A DNA stretch of 64,000 nucleotides from Pogonophryne albipinna (GCA_028583405.1 CM053259.1:14312594-14376593), one strand, 5' to 3'; shown: positions 47,215 to 61,464, counted from the stretch's first letter. Notes: generated from the sequence alone by a model not told the origin. A program made the numbers and translations.

Positions 47215-47802
47215 TTAATAGAGAATTAAATAAATAAATACAAAATCTTCCCAGACAGCAAAGGTTCCTTTTTTCTCGTTATGTGAAGTAACACTGCCTT
47301 ACTCTTGTTGTCAACATTTTTAAAGGACAAGGTGAATACATGGTGTGGTGTGGCTTAACACAACATACCAGATTAATAACAGAGTTTCTGCTCAGCTTGA
47401 GATTGACATATGCGTCTTCTTTTTACTTTAAAAGATGAATACTTTATTGATCCTTTCTGGAAAATGTCACACAGCAGCCGACGAAATCAGTCAGGTGGAA
47501 GGTGTCACATGACTGCACTACGACCCATGAGTGAAACAACGAGGGTGAGCAGTATTTTATTAGACAATGCAGTGCACTGCAGTCCTGACATCTCATCGTC
47601 TGACCAATATGTGGAAGTGGTATTCCACCAACAATAACCCCCAAGCTTTAATAATACATGTTCATACATAAGGATATCTAAAATATAACAACGGAGAGAC
47701 AGTTAGCTAAAAAATAAAGGGCACTCACGACACACGACTGCTGCACAAAGCTGATTCAAAACCAAAATATAAGCAGTATAACAGATGATGGAAGGTTTTT
47801 AA

Positions 47803-47976
<174 letters not shown>

Positions 47977-48216
47977 TGACCTGTACGGCGTCTCTTATGG
48001 AGGTCGTCCAAAAATAGTTTATTCTGCAGTTTAACTGTAGACAACAACGCAAGGTTTGTTCTAGCTGTTGCTCGGTGATTAGTGTTTAATGATTATACTT
48101 GTATTGTTGGAAAATATATGACAAACAAATCAACAAACATTTATGATGAGGGTTGAACCTCTATTTTTATCATATGCAGTTATTAGCTCCTTTTAGTGCA
48201 CAACTGAAGCATTTAA

Positions 48217-48912
48217 AGGTTTTCTATTATGCTATTTTTAGGCATATATTATGGGCATATATTATTATATAAAAAAACATGTTTATGATGTGTTTTGCTC
48301 AAAATACCAAACAAATCATGCATTTTAGGCGTCCCTAATATTCCTCTATTTCAGGCCTGTTAGAGAACTGCAGGTTTGGGGTCCTTAGCGTGAAAAAAAA
48401 AAAAGGAGGGGGGAGTTAATGCCTGCTCAGAATTCTACCGGAGATTCAGCTAAATGCTCCCGTGATTAAACACCATCATGTTCAAAACCACATCAAGGAT
48501 TATTACTGAAACAATATGGAGCTCAAATGCTTTTTCTCTTGCTGGTTTACCACAAGGTGAGTTCCTTTTTTTATTTCCTGCTTTATGACACATGCTCTCT
48601 CCAGTACAGGTTAGCTCTGAATGTTAGCAATGCTTGCTAATGTAAACAAAGACCATATGACGTCCAAAACAGTCCGGCATTGTTTCTGATAGCAACGTTT
48701 CTAATAGTGCCGTAGGTCCACATTTCCGATATTACGTCATATCGGACGCAAATCTGGATCAGCTCCGTTGTAGCCCCGTTTTTAAATATTTGGGTACGGA
48801 GGAAAAAGAGAGGGTTTTGTTTTCTGACAATGTATGAGTTCCCTGACACACCGGGGACACATATTTATGTATAAAAGACATACAAAAGTGCATTTTGCAT
48901 GATAGGTCCCCT
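48217..48912. mobile_element. TTAA-flanked MITE, 'GGGGACCTATCATGC' family
   Basis: TTAA at 48213-48216 and 48913-48916. Left tip AGGTTTTCTATTATGC, right tip inverted AGGGGACCTATCATGC. About 696 bp, no ORF. The right terminus is one that I recognise from many fish genomes. Confidence 0.8.
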
Positions 48913-49609
48913 TTAAGTTGCCGTGGAGACTCATCTCTGCCTTAGATCTTAGCTTTTCATTTGTCATCTTGATGATGCCAGATCTCATCCATAACATCCA
49001 GGTGCGCTCAGCTCCCACTGTCTGCCGCCTGCAGCCGTGCCACCCGGCCTCCAGTCTGTCCGTCCCCACCCGCTCACTGTCGGCGTCACCCCCGACAACC
49101 GTTTGCCACGTCAATCATTTCCCTAACGAGGCTCCTCAAGGTCACCCCGGCGCTAACGACACTCCGGTCCGCATGGTAACAGACGAACGTTAATTGCCTC
49201 GCACTCGGAGCAAGACCGATCACATTAATATGTTTATTTGTCGGTTTGGAGGACCTCCTCGACTCACTGGCTGGCTGGCAGGATGAATTGCTCGGCGGTC
49301 ACGATGAGCAGCGTAATGACTTCTGCTCTCATTTTACTTGGTGATGCATTTTGACTTTTATACGGTTGCATGGAGGGTTTTGAGATTTAGCGTCCCCTGT
49401 TAAATGGTCTGAAAATATGGATCTTACTGCTTTTCAGTTCAACTTGCAGATATATCTCATCAGGTCCAGGAGATAACCCACAGTTCATTGCACACTTAGT
49501 TAACCGCTGCTACATTTTCAATCTATCTTCAAGTGGGATCATTTTGGAAAACTTTTCTCTCTTATTCATGGTACAGTAGAACAATTGCTGTTATGACTTA
49601 GTACTTTAA

Positions 49610-50378
49610 AGGTCCCATGTCATGGCCATTTCCACTGATCATAATTCCATTGTTGAAGTCTACTAGAATAGATTTATATTGTGCAATTTTCCAAACTCAC
49701 ATTGGTTTCTCAAACAGCATCTCTGTAAACTACGTGTATTCACTGAATTTCACTGTCTGCCTTTAACGGCTCGTTGTAGCTCCAATAGCTCCAGCCCCCA
49801 CCCTCCCTGTGAGCACAGTGTGCTCTGATTGGTCGGGACGTTGTGAATCGCGCAGAGGTGTTGTTTCCTTGTTTAGCGATACACAGCCAAACTCACAGCC
49901 GAAGTAAAAACAATAAGTGTGGCTTGATATTGAGTAAGAAAAAGTTTGATAAACGCTGTGAGAATGGGTCTGCAGAGAGAATTTCGGCGCGATCCCAACT
50001 GTCTGTTATCAGCCTGCAGCCAGGGAGGAGAGATCAGCAGAGCTGCTTGCACTGAGTGTGTGAGGAAGTCCGTGGATTGGTCAATTTGGACCAATCAGCG
50101 GGGGCTTAACGTAACGGGTCCGCGGACGTAACGTAACGGCTCCACGGATTGGTCCATTTCGTTCCGGGTACGGTTGACATCATGCGTACCCGGAAGAATC
50201 AAATGGACAATGACGTATCTCCAACGAGGCGTTTTGGGGAGGTATTTTCTGTGTTAGAGTTTTACTCGCAACATGGTGTACTTTGAGGGTGTTGACTCTG
50301 CAGACCGTTTAAATGCATAAAAACCTTCATAACACACAAGGGGACGGGTACTAACCAGAAAAGCATGACATGGGACCT
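49610..50378. mobile_element. TTAA-flanked MITE, 'GGTCCCATGTCATG' family, full copy
   Basis: TTAA at 49606-49609 and 50379-50382, with perfect tips AGGTCCCATGTCATG and CATGACATGGGACCT. The 769-bp body has no ORF of note. A truncated relative lies at 61465-61953 in the same orientation. Confidence 0.92.
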
Positions 50379-51162
50379 TTAAGTTTTTTAATATTTAATA
50401 ATTTGGGTCTTATGCAATATTAATTATTCACAGTAATAATTCAGAATAGATACTTGCACATACTATACTGTACATGAAAAGGACTTACAGATGTAACACC
50501 TCATTTCAGACAGTTTGAAACGTGAGGGCCGTGGCCGGCACGGGGTCTGCCCTCGCTCAAGGGAAAACCTCCAGCGTGACTTGAGACCGCCCCCTTGATA
50601 AATAAATGTAATTATAATGAAGCCACCTGCAATGGATCATTGATCCACCAGGGGGTGCAGTGGGGTTCCCCACTGGAGCTCATGTGAAATAAACTCTGAT
50701 ACAGTACGGTAGATTTATCTCTGGTAGGCTACTACTGTATAGCGGATCTTTGTTAAGATCCATATGTCACGGATAGGATCATACTCTGTACTAAATAAGA
50801 GACATGAAATCATTTAGGCTACAAAACATCACCATGTTTTTATTTAACAAAATAATGTTGGTTAGTCCACAACTACTGTACAAAAAACATCAGGAAGCCC
50901 GCCGGCTCCAAAAACGAACGGGAGGAAATGCTCTCAATTTTTAATTCTAATTTAATCATCATCTTCACTACGATCATTTATGTTTATGTTCGCCGAATTT
51001 ACATGAAAGCACTGACAAATATGAATATACTGTAGTCAACTTCATTAAAACTTTATTAACGTGCCTAAACTCAGTAATTCACTAAAAATATTTATATTTT
51101 AATGGAGCCTCGTCAGGCAGATCAGTGTCCCGACGCGTAGCGGAGGGATCTTGATCTGGATG

Positions 51163-51354
51163 AAGGGTGTTATTTTCCCCATAATGACCAAGTCGCTGCA
51201 CATTATCCCGCTTATTACATGGCCACATTCTCAACAAAGTAACGACATGACTCCCAATATTAATTGAAATGCTTTTATGGATTTAGAAAATGTTTTTATT
51301 GATTTAAAAAATAGTTGTATTGATTTAAATTGACATGCATCCGCTAAGAAAAAT
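51163..51354 (-). repeat. Interspersed repeat, inverted partner of 25229-25383
   Basis: Reverse complement of the intron 1 copy over most of its length, including TCCCGCTTATTACATGGCC and CCGCTAAGAAAAA. Confidence 0.7.
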
Positions 51355-54300
51355 AGTGCGTTGTTACCGTTTTTTAAACAGTCTGAATAGTAACATCTTA
51401 TCTTATCTTAATATCTTCATATTAATAATAAATCATACAGTATGTGTCCGAAAGGGAGCAGGAGGAAGCAAACGCCAACAAAAACATTACAAAAGATATA
51501 CTGCATATTAAAGCAAACTATTGTAAATGTAAAAGTATGAGCATAACAAATAAAGAAGTGTAAACATTTACATTATCATTATGATTATTTAATATATAAA
51601 GACTATATATTATTGAATTACAAGATTAGATATACTTTATTTGATGTAAAATATTGATGTTTTTTCGTTATACTGTAGTAGCCTGTGAAAACCATAACAA
51701 ATATGTGTTCAAATGCTCTTCACCAAAACACAACTGAAGTACTGAAAGTCCATGAAACTTGTCTTTCTGTATTTGTGAATGAAGCGCCATCTAATGGTTA
51801 AATCCTGAAATTGAAAATCTGGCAACGCCCTCTTGGAAAATAGTGGGAGGGCTTAACATTCCCAGCCGCTGGGATCCGTTGGGTCTTTGGCAGGAAGCTG
51901 TTGGCTGGAGTCTTTTCTAGAGTGCTACATCTGTAAAGAGTCTGCCACTGAAAAGACTACTCTCATCACACCCTTGCAGTGTTTGTTGCATAAAAGAGAA
52001 ATCGTGTCAAGTCATCCAGTTCTTCAGTTAGTTGAACACATCTAATTATGGCATATTAATCTAACTTTAAGATTAAATGCCTCAGTGTTCCTGACAAGCC
52101 CAATGCTTTCAGTTATAATCTGTAAATAAATTATATTTTCTCATATTACTCTTTCAGTGATTAAAACATTAGAATGGTGTATTAACTTAATGATCTGTGT
52201 TTGTAATGATTTTGACAAGATAATATAAGAGAGGAGAGAGTTAACAACATATTCATGCACATACAGTGCTCACACACACATGCTTTCCTACTGGAACAAT
52301 TAAGAGATAATGACATGCGCAAAACCTGCAAGTAATTCAGTTTGTCTTCACGTCGAGCATTAATTAACGGAACCCAATTAAAACAGGCCAAGCCACACCA
52401 ATTGGGCTCACAAGGCAATTTGCATCCCAATCAATCTTTGTAATATTATGCAGATATTTTTTTTCCTGCTCCTACACTCTATTAGAATAAACAAGGGGGG
52501 AAACAAATGACGAGTGGAATACTGTTGTGGAAAACAATCATGAATAGACAAACAAACAGTGAGTATGAATACATTTATAAGGGCATGCAGTCGTGCATCT
52601 GTGGATATCTATTGCTTCAGTGGGCTTCTCGTGCAATAGCTGTAACCCTTGAAAACTGAAAATGTGTGTATCTACAGAACATGCATACTGTAGGCCGGAT
52701 GTATTATTTGCCGACCCAGATAGTAGATTTTGACTGTATTTTATGTCCAATCCATCCAACAGAATACTCAATGCTCTTTACAGCTGCCAGCAGTACTCAA
52801 ATCTCACTTGTCTTGGCAAACTGCAAAATCAATATACAGTCTCAATTCCAGATCATAATTCAAACAGACATTTGTGTCCACCCCTCCTTTGACATAAAAC
52901 ATCGGTGAGGAAATGCATTTTACTGCGTATCAGTGCCGGTGCACCATTTGTAACGCAGAATGCCTTCAGTATGCAGCAGCTGCCTCCCTGCTAGGCTCCT
53001 GTAACCTCAGCCAAAGAAATCAATGTTTCCCATCTTCCCTGCAGCCTATAGCTGCCAAGAAACCCTTTCCCTCCCTCATTCTTCACCTCCCGCCCCCATC
53101 GGAGACGGCGGCGAATTTGACTTTAACACCCAGCTGTCATTAAAAATGCATTAAAGCATATTAAGGCATAATTAGATATTAGTCCCTAATCCCTTGTAAT
53201 TAGAAGGACAAAGCTCTTTTGCTGGGAGAGTTGCCTGGCATGAAACATTTGTTAAACACACAATTTCCGATACCTTAGATGTAATCAGTGCAAAAGGTGT
53301 GATGACATAGGTAATGAAAGTAAGGGGATGGCAGAGGGGGAAAAAGGGTGAGTCACTGTTATGTTATATGTTCTATCCAAGGAGTCCATTACATCACATT
53401 GTGGAAAGTCAGAGTGCCTCTAAAGGCATACTAAGAATGATATGCAGCTGTAAAGGCTGGCTGCAGGGGCGGGGGTTACATTTGTAAATGAGTAAAAATG
53501 TGTTGGGGCTTACATTAAGAAACTGTACATTTATAATAAGTGCATTGTTGATCCATTAGCCTGTCAAAAAGGATTGCCCAATTACAAACTTCAAGTACTC
53601 TAATGTGAAATTGTAAGAATGAATTGCTGCTAAAGGCAACTTGAAATGGCTCTGGATTGATTATGGTTCTTGGACAAAGACATATGAAAGGCACCCACCC
53701 CTTCCAACATAGGAGCTAAACACCCAGGCCAAAGGAGAAACAAAACAACATTTAGGAAAATTATTTTGCCTTGATACAAATTGAGAATTGAGTGCAGTGT
53801 GAATTGGGAATACTTCTCCAACCATGCATCTGTTCGACTGTTTTTCCTCACACAGGAACACCCAGGTCAGTTAATAACCAGCCTCCTGATAGCCCTTGAT
53901 GTATGGTGTCATAAGACCTTACTCTGAATAATTAATAGCCTGTAATATTAGCGGTTTAATGAAGGGCGGCCTGTGTTCAGCAGCTCACACTATACCACTT
54001 CAGTTCTTCTGAAGGTCTGTGTTCGACCCCCTTCTGGTTTATCCATCATCCCTCCACTTTGAAAAAAAACCCAGTCGCCTGCCTTACTCTGGCTGTGATC
54101 TCCCGTCCAGTAAAAGGTCTCACGCTGGGTACAAAATGTATATTTGATGAGCTGAAGAAAAGCATGAAAAGTGATAAACACTGTTTTTAAAGAAGGACAA
54201 AGACGCACTGAAACAGGCCTTAACAGCACTTGAGGGATGAGTCAATGGATCCTGAAGGCGGCACAGACTGCTGTAATAAAAATGCTGCTGTCTAATAGAG

Positions 54301-55970
54301 AAAACTGGCATAAACGAGTGAAAGGGACTTAACATGGCTGCGGCATAATAATAACGAAATCAACTCAAGAGCCACAAAACGACTCCTCTGGTGCCCATTG
54401 TTTTGTGTAATTTCCAAAAGGGAAATTTGAACAGCTCGCGCTGATGAGCTGTTTGGGGGACAATTTGATCCGCAGACAGAAGGAATCGCGGTTAATGATG
54501 CCATTGGCAAGGTGATTATATGTAATGTGTAATATAAAATTAATTACTGCTCTGCCAAATTGCATGTTTTGTAAATGTCGTCCTTGCTTTTCCATATGGA
54601 GGGTTTGGAAATGAATCTTCCGAGACTGAATGACGTGCAGTGGAGGAGATACATAAATAGTGTGGTTTGGCTCATTATACACACACTCTTAGTTTCACTA
54701 CTGATGCTGTTGATGATGAACAAACACAGACCATAACACTGTATTCCTCTATTATGCATTATTCAATGTTTTCCAACTTCAGTCCATATTTGCATAGCAT
54801 ACAGAAAGGAGAAAAGCCTTGACCTGGCACAAAGGGGGGAAAAAAGACTCATGACATTCAATTCATTTCAGCTCACGCCCCTAGTGAGCCTTTAGTAATG
54901 ATCATAGCAAGAAAATTAGAGATTTGGAGAAAGACACAAGGACTCTGAGGCCATGTGATTACAGTCCCCAATCAGAGTAATCTTCTCACGGAGTACCGCT
55001 CTCAGTTTGCTCTCCAGCTTACAAAAGCTAATACCAGGCAGTGCCACATGAAGCCTGAATGTGTGTGTGGTGTTCATTTTGTGTTTTAAGCTGTAAATGA
55101 GGCTGCTTTTTGCTCCACAGGAAGCTTTAGAACATTGAGTATTGCTATCTTCAAGACCAGGGGCCTCATTTATAAACGGTGCGTACGCTCAAAAGATGTC
55201 GTACGCCAGTTTCTAAGCAATGTTTGCGATTTATAACAAACAAACTTGACGGGAAAATGTGCGGTCCTCCACGCAAACTCTGACCCATCCGTACGTGGTA
55301 CGCACAAAAACGGGAGAGACGAGAAACTGCGACACCGTTGGCAGAAGGAAGAATGGAGAGAAATATGTGGAAATAATACCAAAAATAAATGTTAAAGAAT
55401 TAATTTGCAAAAATTGATTAAAGCTAATCTTAAAATGATTAAACAAACGCCATGTTTGAGACTCCTCAGTGCACACACAAACATAACTTGGAGAAATAAA
55501 TAAATAAATACGGATATGTTATTTAAAACCACCTCGAATACTGTATGTTGTCTTAATGTTATGACATGTTTTCTCATAAATGATGCGGTAAGCAGGAGGA
55601 CAGAATTACGTCTAAACTGAGGCCGTTTTGCTTTTCTATAGGTTGTATAGATACGAGCATGGTTTATACCATCATGTTTAATCATGTTTTATGCCATTTT
55701 ATAATACTTGATAAGTCGCTCATAAAACACAGGAGGTATGGAAGCTAAGAACACCATATATTTGGTAGACTTGGCAGCTGATGTAACATAACACATTTGT
55801 TTTATTTCATTTAACTGGTGGATATAGAGTTGCTGCGGGGGGTAAGACGCACAGGCTGCAGTGGAGACGCTGCGCAGAGCTGATCGACAGCTGGAACACA
55901 AACCACCAAATAAAAATGAATTGACTCCATTCCGCAGGAATCCAACGACTTTCTTACAGTTTCTCATCAT

Positions 55971-55986
55971 GGGGGGGGGGGGGGGG
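55971..55986 (+). repeat. Poly-G run (16 G)
   Basis: Sixteen consecutive G, followed by GTCCCCT tandem units on the same strand. The inverted copy of this element at 57450-57470 has only a short C run, so the run grew in this copy. Confidence 0.95.
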
Positions 55987-56197
55987 TGGTATCCTGTCCC
56001 CTGTCCCCTGTCCCCTGCACAAACACACTGACACACCTGAGGAAGGTTATGTGTATTTGGTCATTAACTTTTTTCGGACCACTTATTTATTTTTTGGTGA
56101 CGATCCGACCTTCATGCTGCTACTCTGGTTCAAACTGCATCCACCAAACAAATTGTGATTTGTCTCCACCTCACCAAAAGAACCAAAATCTGACACG

Positions 56198-56761
56198 GGC
56201 CGTTTCTCAATCTTGAGGATGCTGGCTTGGTAGTCGCGTACTTCCAAGTCACTTCCTTCAGAAACGAAGCAAGTATACTTCCAAGCCACGGCTTCGGAAA
56301 ACGAAGAAGAATGGAACAGGCTAACAAGTGTGCCACTCTCTCTAACGGTTTCCACATAAACTGTACCGAAAATAAATACCTCACGAGGTCTATCTAATTA
56401 TGAACTTGCTTTACTTTCACGGAACACATTTTTGGTGATAACAAACAAATGTAACAAAGTAACATATTTACAAACACATGTTCTACGCCACTACATACTT
56501 ACATTTAAATGTGTGCTGCGTCGGTTCAGCCATTCTCCGCAAGGGTTTTTGAAATTGGTCCGTGCGCAAAGCATTGTGGGGATTTTAAGGACGCGAAGTC
56601 TACCCATGTGCAGCCTCGAAATTTTCCCCAAACCAAGGACGCGGCCTCTGTGGAATTCCAAGTATGCTGGAGATTAGAACAGTACTTCGGCGGCACTCGA
56701 TGACGTAGCATCCTTGAAATATTGGCTTGGAAGCCAGTATCCTCGAGATTGAGAAACGGCC
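56198..56761. mobile_element. MITE with GGCCGTTTCTCAATC ends
   Basis: Perfect TIRs GGCCGTTTCTCAATCTTGAG and, inverted, GGCCGTTTCTCAATCTCGAG (one difference), flanked by 3-bp ACG on both sides (56195-56197, 56762-56764). The 3-bp duplication suggests PIF/Harbinger-like, but this is uncertain. CTTCCAAG words fill the interior. 564 bp, no ORF. Confidence 0.8.
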
Positions 56762-57068
56762 ACGGTGTGAAATGTCTTTTTTAGCTGTTCAGTCGTCCAC
56801 TTCCTGCGATCTTCTTCGTGCAGTCAGTCAAAATGAATATTAATACAGGGGTTTCTTTGACTATTTATAGGCAAATATGGTGTTACGTGAAGCCCGCAAA
56901 AGCTGCGCCGCATTTCGAGTTGATTGTGATTTATAAAGGGAAACCGGCGTCGGACGTGTGTGCGCAGTGTTTTATAAATCGGAAAATGTCTGTGCGTATT
57001 TATTTGCTTTGTCCTACGTAAGCAACCTTCCCACGTGAATCCTACGCAAGGCTTTATAAATGAGGTCC

Positions 57069-57395
57069 CAGGGCTGCATGATTTGGAAAAAACTACTAAT
57101 TGTGATTACTTTAACCAATGTTGCAATTGCGATATGATATGAGATATTAGAGTATTACCATATTTTAAACATAATTCACATGACTTTTGTAAAATGTATT
57201 AAATTGATCGTGGTGAGATTTTATTTGAGGCATTACCTTGATTGAGTCTTTAGAGAACCGTAAGTCCGGGACTACTTGGAACACATAACTTCCTTTAGAG
57301 TGACATTTTCACAAATGTTGCATTTATCAAATATTACGATAATTGAGATTAGGATATTGCATCAGTCAATATTGCCAACATTTCAAATCATTGTG
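57069..57395. mobile_element. hAT-like MITE between two copies of the CCTCATTTATAAA element
   Basis: Left tip CAGGGCTGCATGATTTGG; right side ends with CAAATCATTGTGCA, which is inverted to the left. ATTGCGATATGATATGAG words are typical of a GGGCTGCA-type hAT MITE. Borders are approximate. Confidence 0.55.
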
Positions 57396-58232
57396 CAAAA
57401 ATAAATACACATAGCCTTCCTCAGGCAGTGTGTTTGTACCGGGGACAGGAGACACCCCCTTGATGAGAAACTGTAAGAAATGATCAGGGAATCCCTCCGG
57501 AGTGGAGTCATGACGACTGGATCTGAATTATTTGTTTGTATTTGGTGGTTTGTGTTCCAGGTTTCGATCAGCAACTATATATCCATAATCCACCAGTTAA
57601 AGGAAATACAACTAATGTGTTATATTAGCTGTACAATTTACCACATGGTGTTCTTAGTTTCCATACCTCCTGTGTTTTACGAGCGACTTATCAAGTCTTG
57701 GCAAACGGCATAAAACACGATTAAACGTGATGGTATATAAAACCATGCTCGTATCTACAACCTATAGAAAAGCAAAACGGCGTCAGTTTAGACGTAATTC
57801 TGTCCTCCTGCTTACCGCATCATTTATGAGAAAACATATTCGAGGTGGTTTTCAATAACATATCCGTATTTATTTATTTCTCCAAGTTATGTTTTTGTGT
57901 GCACTGAGGAGTCGCAAACAGGCGTTTGTTAAATCATTTTAAGATCAGCTTTAATCAATGTTTGAAAATGAATTCTTCATATATGATAAATGAGAGGTAA
58001 CATTTTGTTTATGGTATTATTTCCACATATTTCTCTCCATTCTTCCTTCTGCCAACGGTGTCGCAGTTTCTCGTCTCTCCCGTTTTTGTGCTTAGTGCGT
58101 ACGGATGGGTTAGAGTTTGCGTGGAGGACCGCACATTTTCCCGTCAAGTTAGTATTTTATGAATCGCAAACATTGCGTAGAAACTGGCGTACGCCATTTT
58201 TTGAGCGTATATCCCTTTATAAATGAGGTCCC
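57396..58232. mobile_element. Second CCTCATTTATAAA element copy, inverted and truncated
   Basis: Reverse complement of about 55161-56070, ending in TTTATAAATGAGGTCCC at 58232. Shared words include TAAACGTGATGGTATA, CTGTCCTCCTGCTTACCGC and TTTGGTGGTTTGTGTTCCAG. Divergence is moderate, so the two copies are separate insertions or an old inverted duplication. Confidence 0.8.
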
Positions 58233-61200
58233 AGAAATGTTTTTACAGTGCAGTCACTAAAGCTCACATGGACTCAAGGATGAAATAATTTCTACGTTAC
58301 GGTCGTAAAGTCACTCAAGAAAAATCACTATTACACACGCATTTCTAATAACATAAAATAATGAAGTGATGGCATTTTTAACAGCAAGTTGACTGGTTGG
58401 CGGAGGAATACAACGCCATGTGGTAATGAATGACTATATGATCATCGCTCTCCTAATAATACTGCTGAAAGCTGACAAAAATGATATTGAATCTTTCCCA
58501 GCCACACTTATTTTCAGTAGTGGGGTCCAGGCCTTCTGTGTGATGTGTCGGCTGTCAGTGAACACAATTTAAGTCTCACATGCACGGCAGGATTATCCTT
58601 TCACAACCCAGATCGTTAGAAAGTCTAAAAAGGTTCACATTAAGTCTTTGTAATTCCCTTCACCTATGACAGGATGTTATGTGTCTGAAATCACAGCCAG
58701 CAGTCCTTCCATAATGACCACGGAAACTCACACCAGCTAGTTAGCTCCACAGTAAACCTAACAGTGATTTCAGTAATCCATACCGACTCCACAGCGCTGA
58801 CATTCTAGAGAGCTGTCTATAGGTTGTTAGCTGTGGATAACCAACAGAGGTGCAGCATAATGATTGGCACACTGAAATAGACCAGTACTGGGGAAACCAG
58901 CATGAGGGTACTGCTGCTGTGACAAGTGCAGGACTGAGGCTCCTTATTATCGGTGCGTGGGTGTGCGTTTGTGTGTCTCTCTCTCTGGCTGGACTTGTTT
59001 CATTACTTCTACTGAACCTTGCTCTCTCTAGGATCATCCTCTGCTACAGTCAGAAATAGCATTAGCATCGGATCACAGGTGCTCAGCGGCAGCAACCTTT
59101 TAGCTGCAGGGCTACAAGCAACTATGTCACTGAGACAATCAGTCACCATTTACTTTAGGGACTGCAAGCCGCTCCATATCACAGTGAAAACCAAGTGAAG
59201 TGTGTGCCCGGTGCTGCCTCAGTCTGTTTTGTCATCGACGGCTTGTTGAATCTAAATCTGTGTTATCCTACTTTTATTCACGAGGGAGATCCGATCACAT
59301 ATGGCAGCAAGGGGTAAACGTACTAGCAGGCAATCACATGGTGTTCTGTGCTTGACAAAAGCCCAGTGCATGTTCAGAGTTTGCAGGTTTGCCAGATGCA
59401 GCTCGGTGACATTTGTCCCTAGAGGACACGCATATGCGAACGCATCTGCAGGCAAGATTTGAGAATTGTGACCAATGTGGAAGATTTAGCTTAGGAGACG
59501 TAGTCCTAGAATACATTCACTAACCATATAACAGGCTTCAAGCACAGCTGCCAAAACTTGTCAGGGCTGAAGGGTGTGATTTTTATAATTAGAGGGAGAA
59601 GAGGGTACATTTGCTGCCTTTGTGCTCCTGTCTTTACAAGGTGTGTGAGTGTACACAGATGCACTTTAAGCTCCCATTCATCACAGCCGTGGTGCCAGGC
59701 TATAGCTGTAGATTAATCTGCTTCAGCCCAACACTGCTGCTCACCCACCACTCATTAATCTAAATCCCCCGGACAATGTGTTTGTGTGTGACTCTGTAAA
59801 GTATGTGTGTATACATGCGTGACTCATATTTGACTTGGGTATGAAAATCCATTCAGAACAATGTATAAAATGCATGTTTTTTTAAGTATAGCACTCAAAA
59901 ATTATTGGATGTGAATCAATGAATTTGGTGGAGGAGAGACCATTTTTAGAATTCAGGGAAAGCACCAGCAGCAGCTCTTCTTCTTTGATCTACTAACCAT
60001 CTTATAGAAAGAGCGGAAGACATTATTTACCTAATTCCAGGGCGAGCAGAAAAGCATGGTAGTCAAGATGCTACCTGAATAGGAAAGTGACAGTGAGGAA
60101 GGGGGTAGCTTGGGAGGCATGACAAAAAGGATGAAGGGTGGCGAGGTATTTTATTGCTGTATTTTCATAACATAGCTAGACTGGAATGTGGGTTAGTTTG
60201 TAGGACATTATTTTCCCAACCCACCTATTTATATCCACATTATCAATTCAGGAGAAGATTAAAACCCGTTTTTTTAACACACCCTGGACATTGCGGTACA
60301 GGCTTCTTCTACTGTAGAAAAAAATTGCTCATTCTGCCACTCAAGAATTCCTCCAGCCAACCAGAAAGCCACCAAAATACAGAATCATAAGGGCAGAGTT
60401 TTCCCTCTATGACACTCCATTACCTGATTAAAAGCACTTCAGAGTATACTTTGATCAAACGCTCCACCTGATGGCAGCAATGAAATACCAAAAAGTAAAT
60501 CAGGATGATAGCAAATGATTGAGCTGACCCAGTAAACATGGTGGAAATACTTTCAACTGAGTCTTGTCAAACAGAAACATTTTGTTTTTGTTTTTTATGA
60601 ATAATACCATTCTGGTCCAATGTTGCAACTCATTTGAACGGCACATTCGTGACTAGAAGTAAAGAGAACTCGAAAATGTATTTTGTGCAGTTGAACTTCT
60701 TTGATGATTTATTTAGCTAAAATTGGAAAATGCCCAAAAGTATTGCCAATATTGGGGAAAAAAGGAGGGCTTCACATGCTTGGTTTGTCCTCTGCTCTCT
60801 CTGACTAAACAGCCTGCAGTTCAGCTGAAGTTTCACTAAGTTAATTGTACTAGACTGTGGGTCTCAGCAGAGTTATTCATGGCTTCCCCCTTGCTCTGAG
60901 GAGCACACAATGAAATATTTGGAATACAACTATTTTGAAGAAATATCAAAATGTTTAGCCTAGATTTGGTAATAATTCTTGAAAAAAGAGTGTCAAGTGC
61001 CATTTGAAATAAAAAAATCCTGGCCATAAATTCTGTTTTTAGAATGTCTGGTTTTAATTAAATGGTGTGGTTCTGTACTACTTGTGGTCTTTCTACTGGT
61101 AAAATATCCAACGTGTGCCGAAATTCAATCAGCCTAGCATTTCAAAGGACATTTTGTGAAATTGGAGCTTTGCTGAGAAGACAAGTGAAGAGATTCTGTC

Positions 61201-61464
61201 AGCTGTCATAGTGATGAGAGAAATCTGAATCCAATCAATACTCTGACATACAAGGAGTTGTAGTGACAGGACCACAGAGTAAGTGGATGGAATACAAAAC
61301 AAAAAGTCAAATGCACAGTGCAGTGATTTAACAGATCAAGAGGCCTACTTTAACTTCTACGCTGTAAAAGGAGGGGTGGACAGAGTGAGCGTGTAAAATA
61401 CTGGCTTACTAGTGTGGTTTCCGGGTCGGCGAGACAGCGCCAAACTCATCCTGAGCACACACAA

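Larger units (their letters stand above)
55161..57069. mobile_element. DNA element with CCTCATTTATAAA ends
   Basis: The left tip GGGCCTCATTTATAAACG and right tip TTTATAAATGAGGTCCC are inverted copies. GCGTACGC and CGTACGTGG words follow the left end. This is a widespread teleost repeat of class unknown to me. It hosts the element at 56198-56761, a 16-base G run at 55971-55986 and a triple CCTGTCCC array just after it. No transposase was recognised. Confidence 0.75.

Noticed and set aside
55494..55512. Short AAATA/AATA-type repeat in samd12 intron 3, considered because TTTTA/TTTCA expansions in a human SAMD12 intron cause familial myoclonic epilepsy
   Set aside because: It is a short tetranucleotide (AAAT) run, not a pentanucleotide, and in a different sequence context. 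No TTTTA or TTTCA array was seen in the window.
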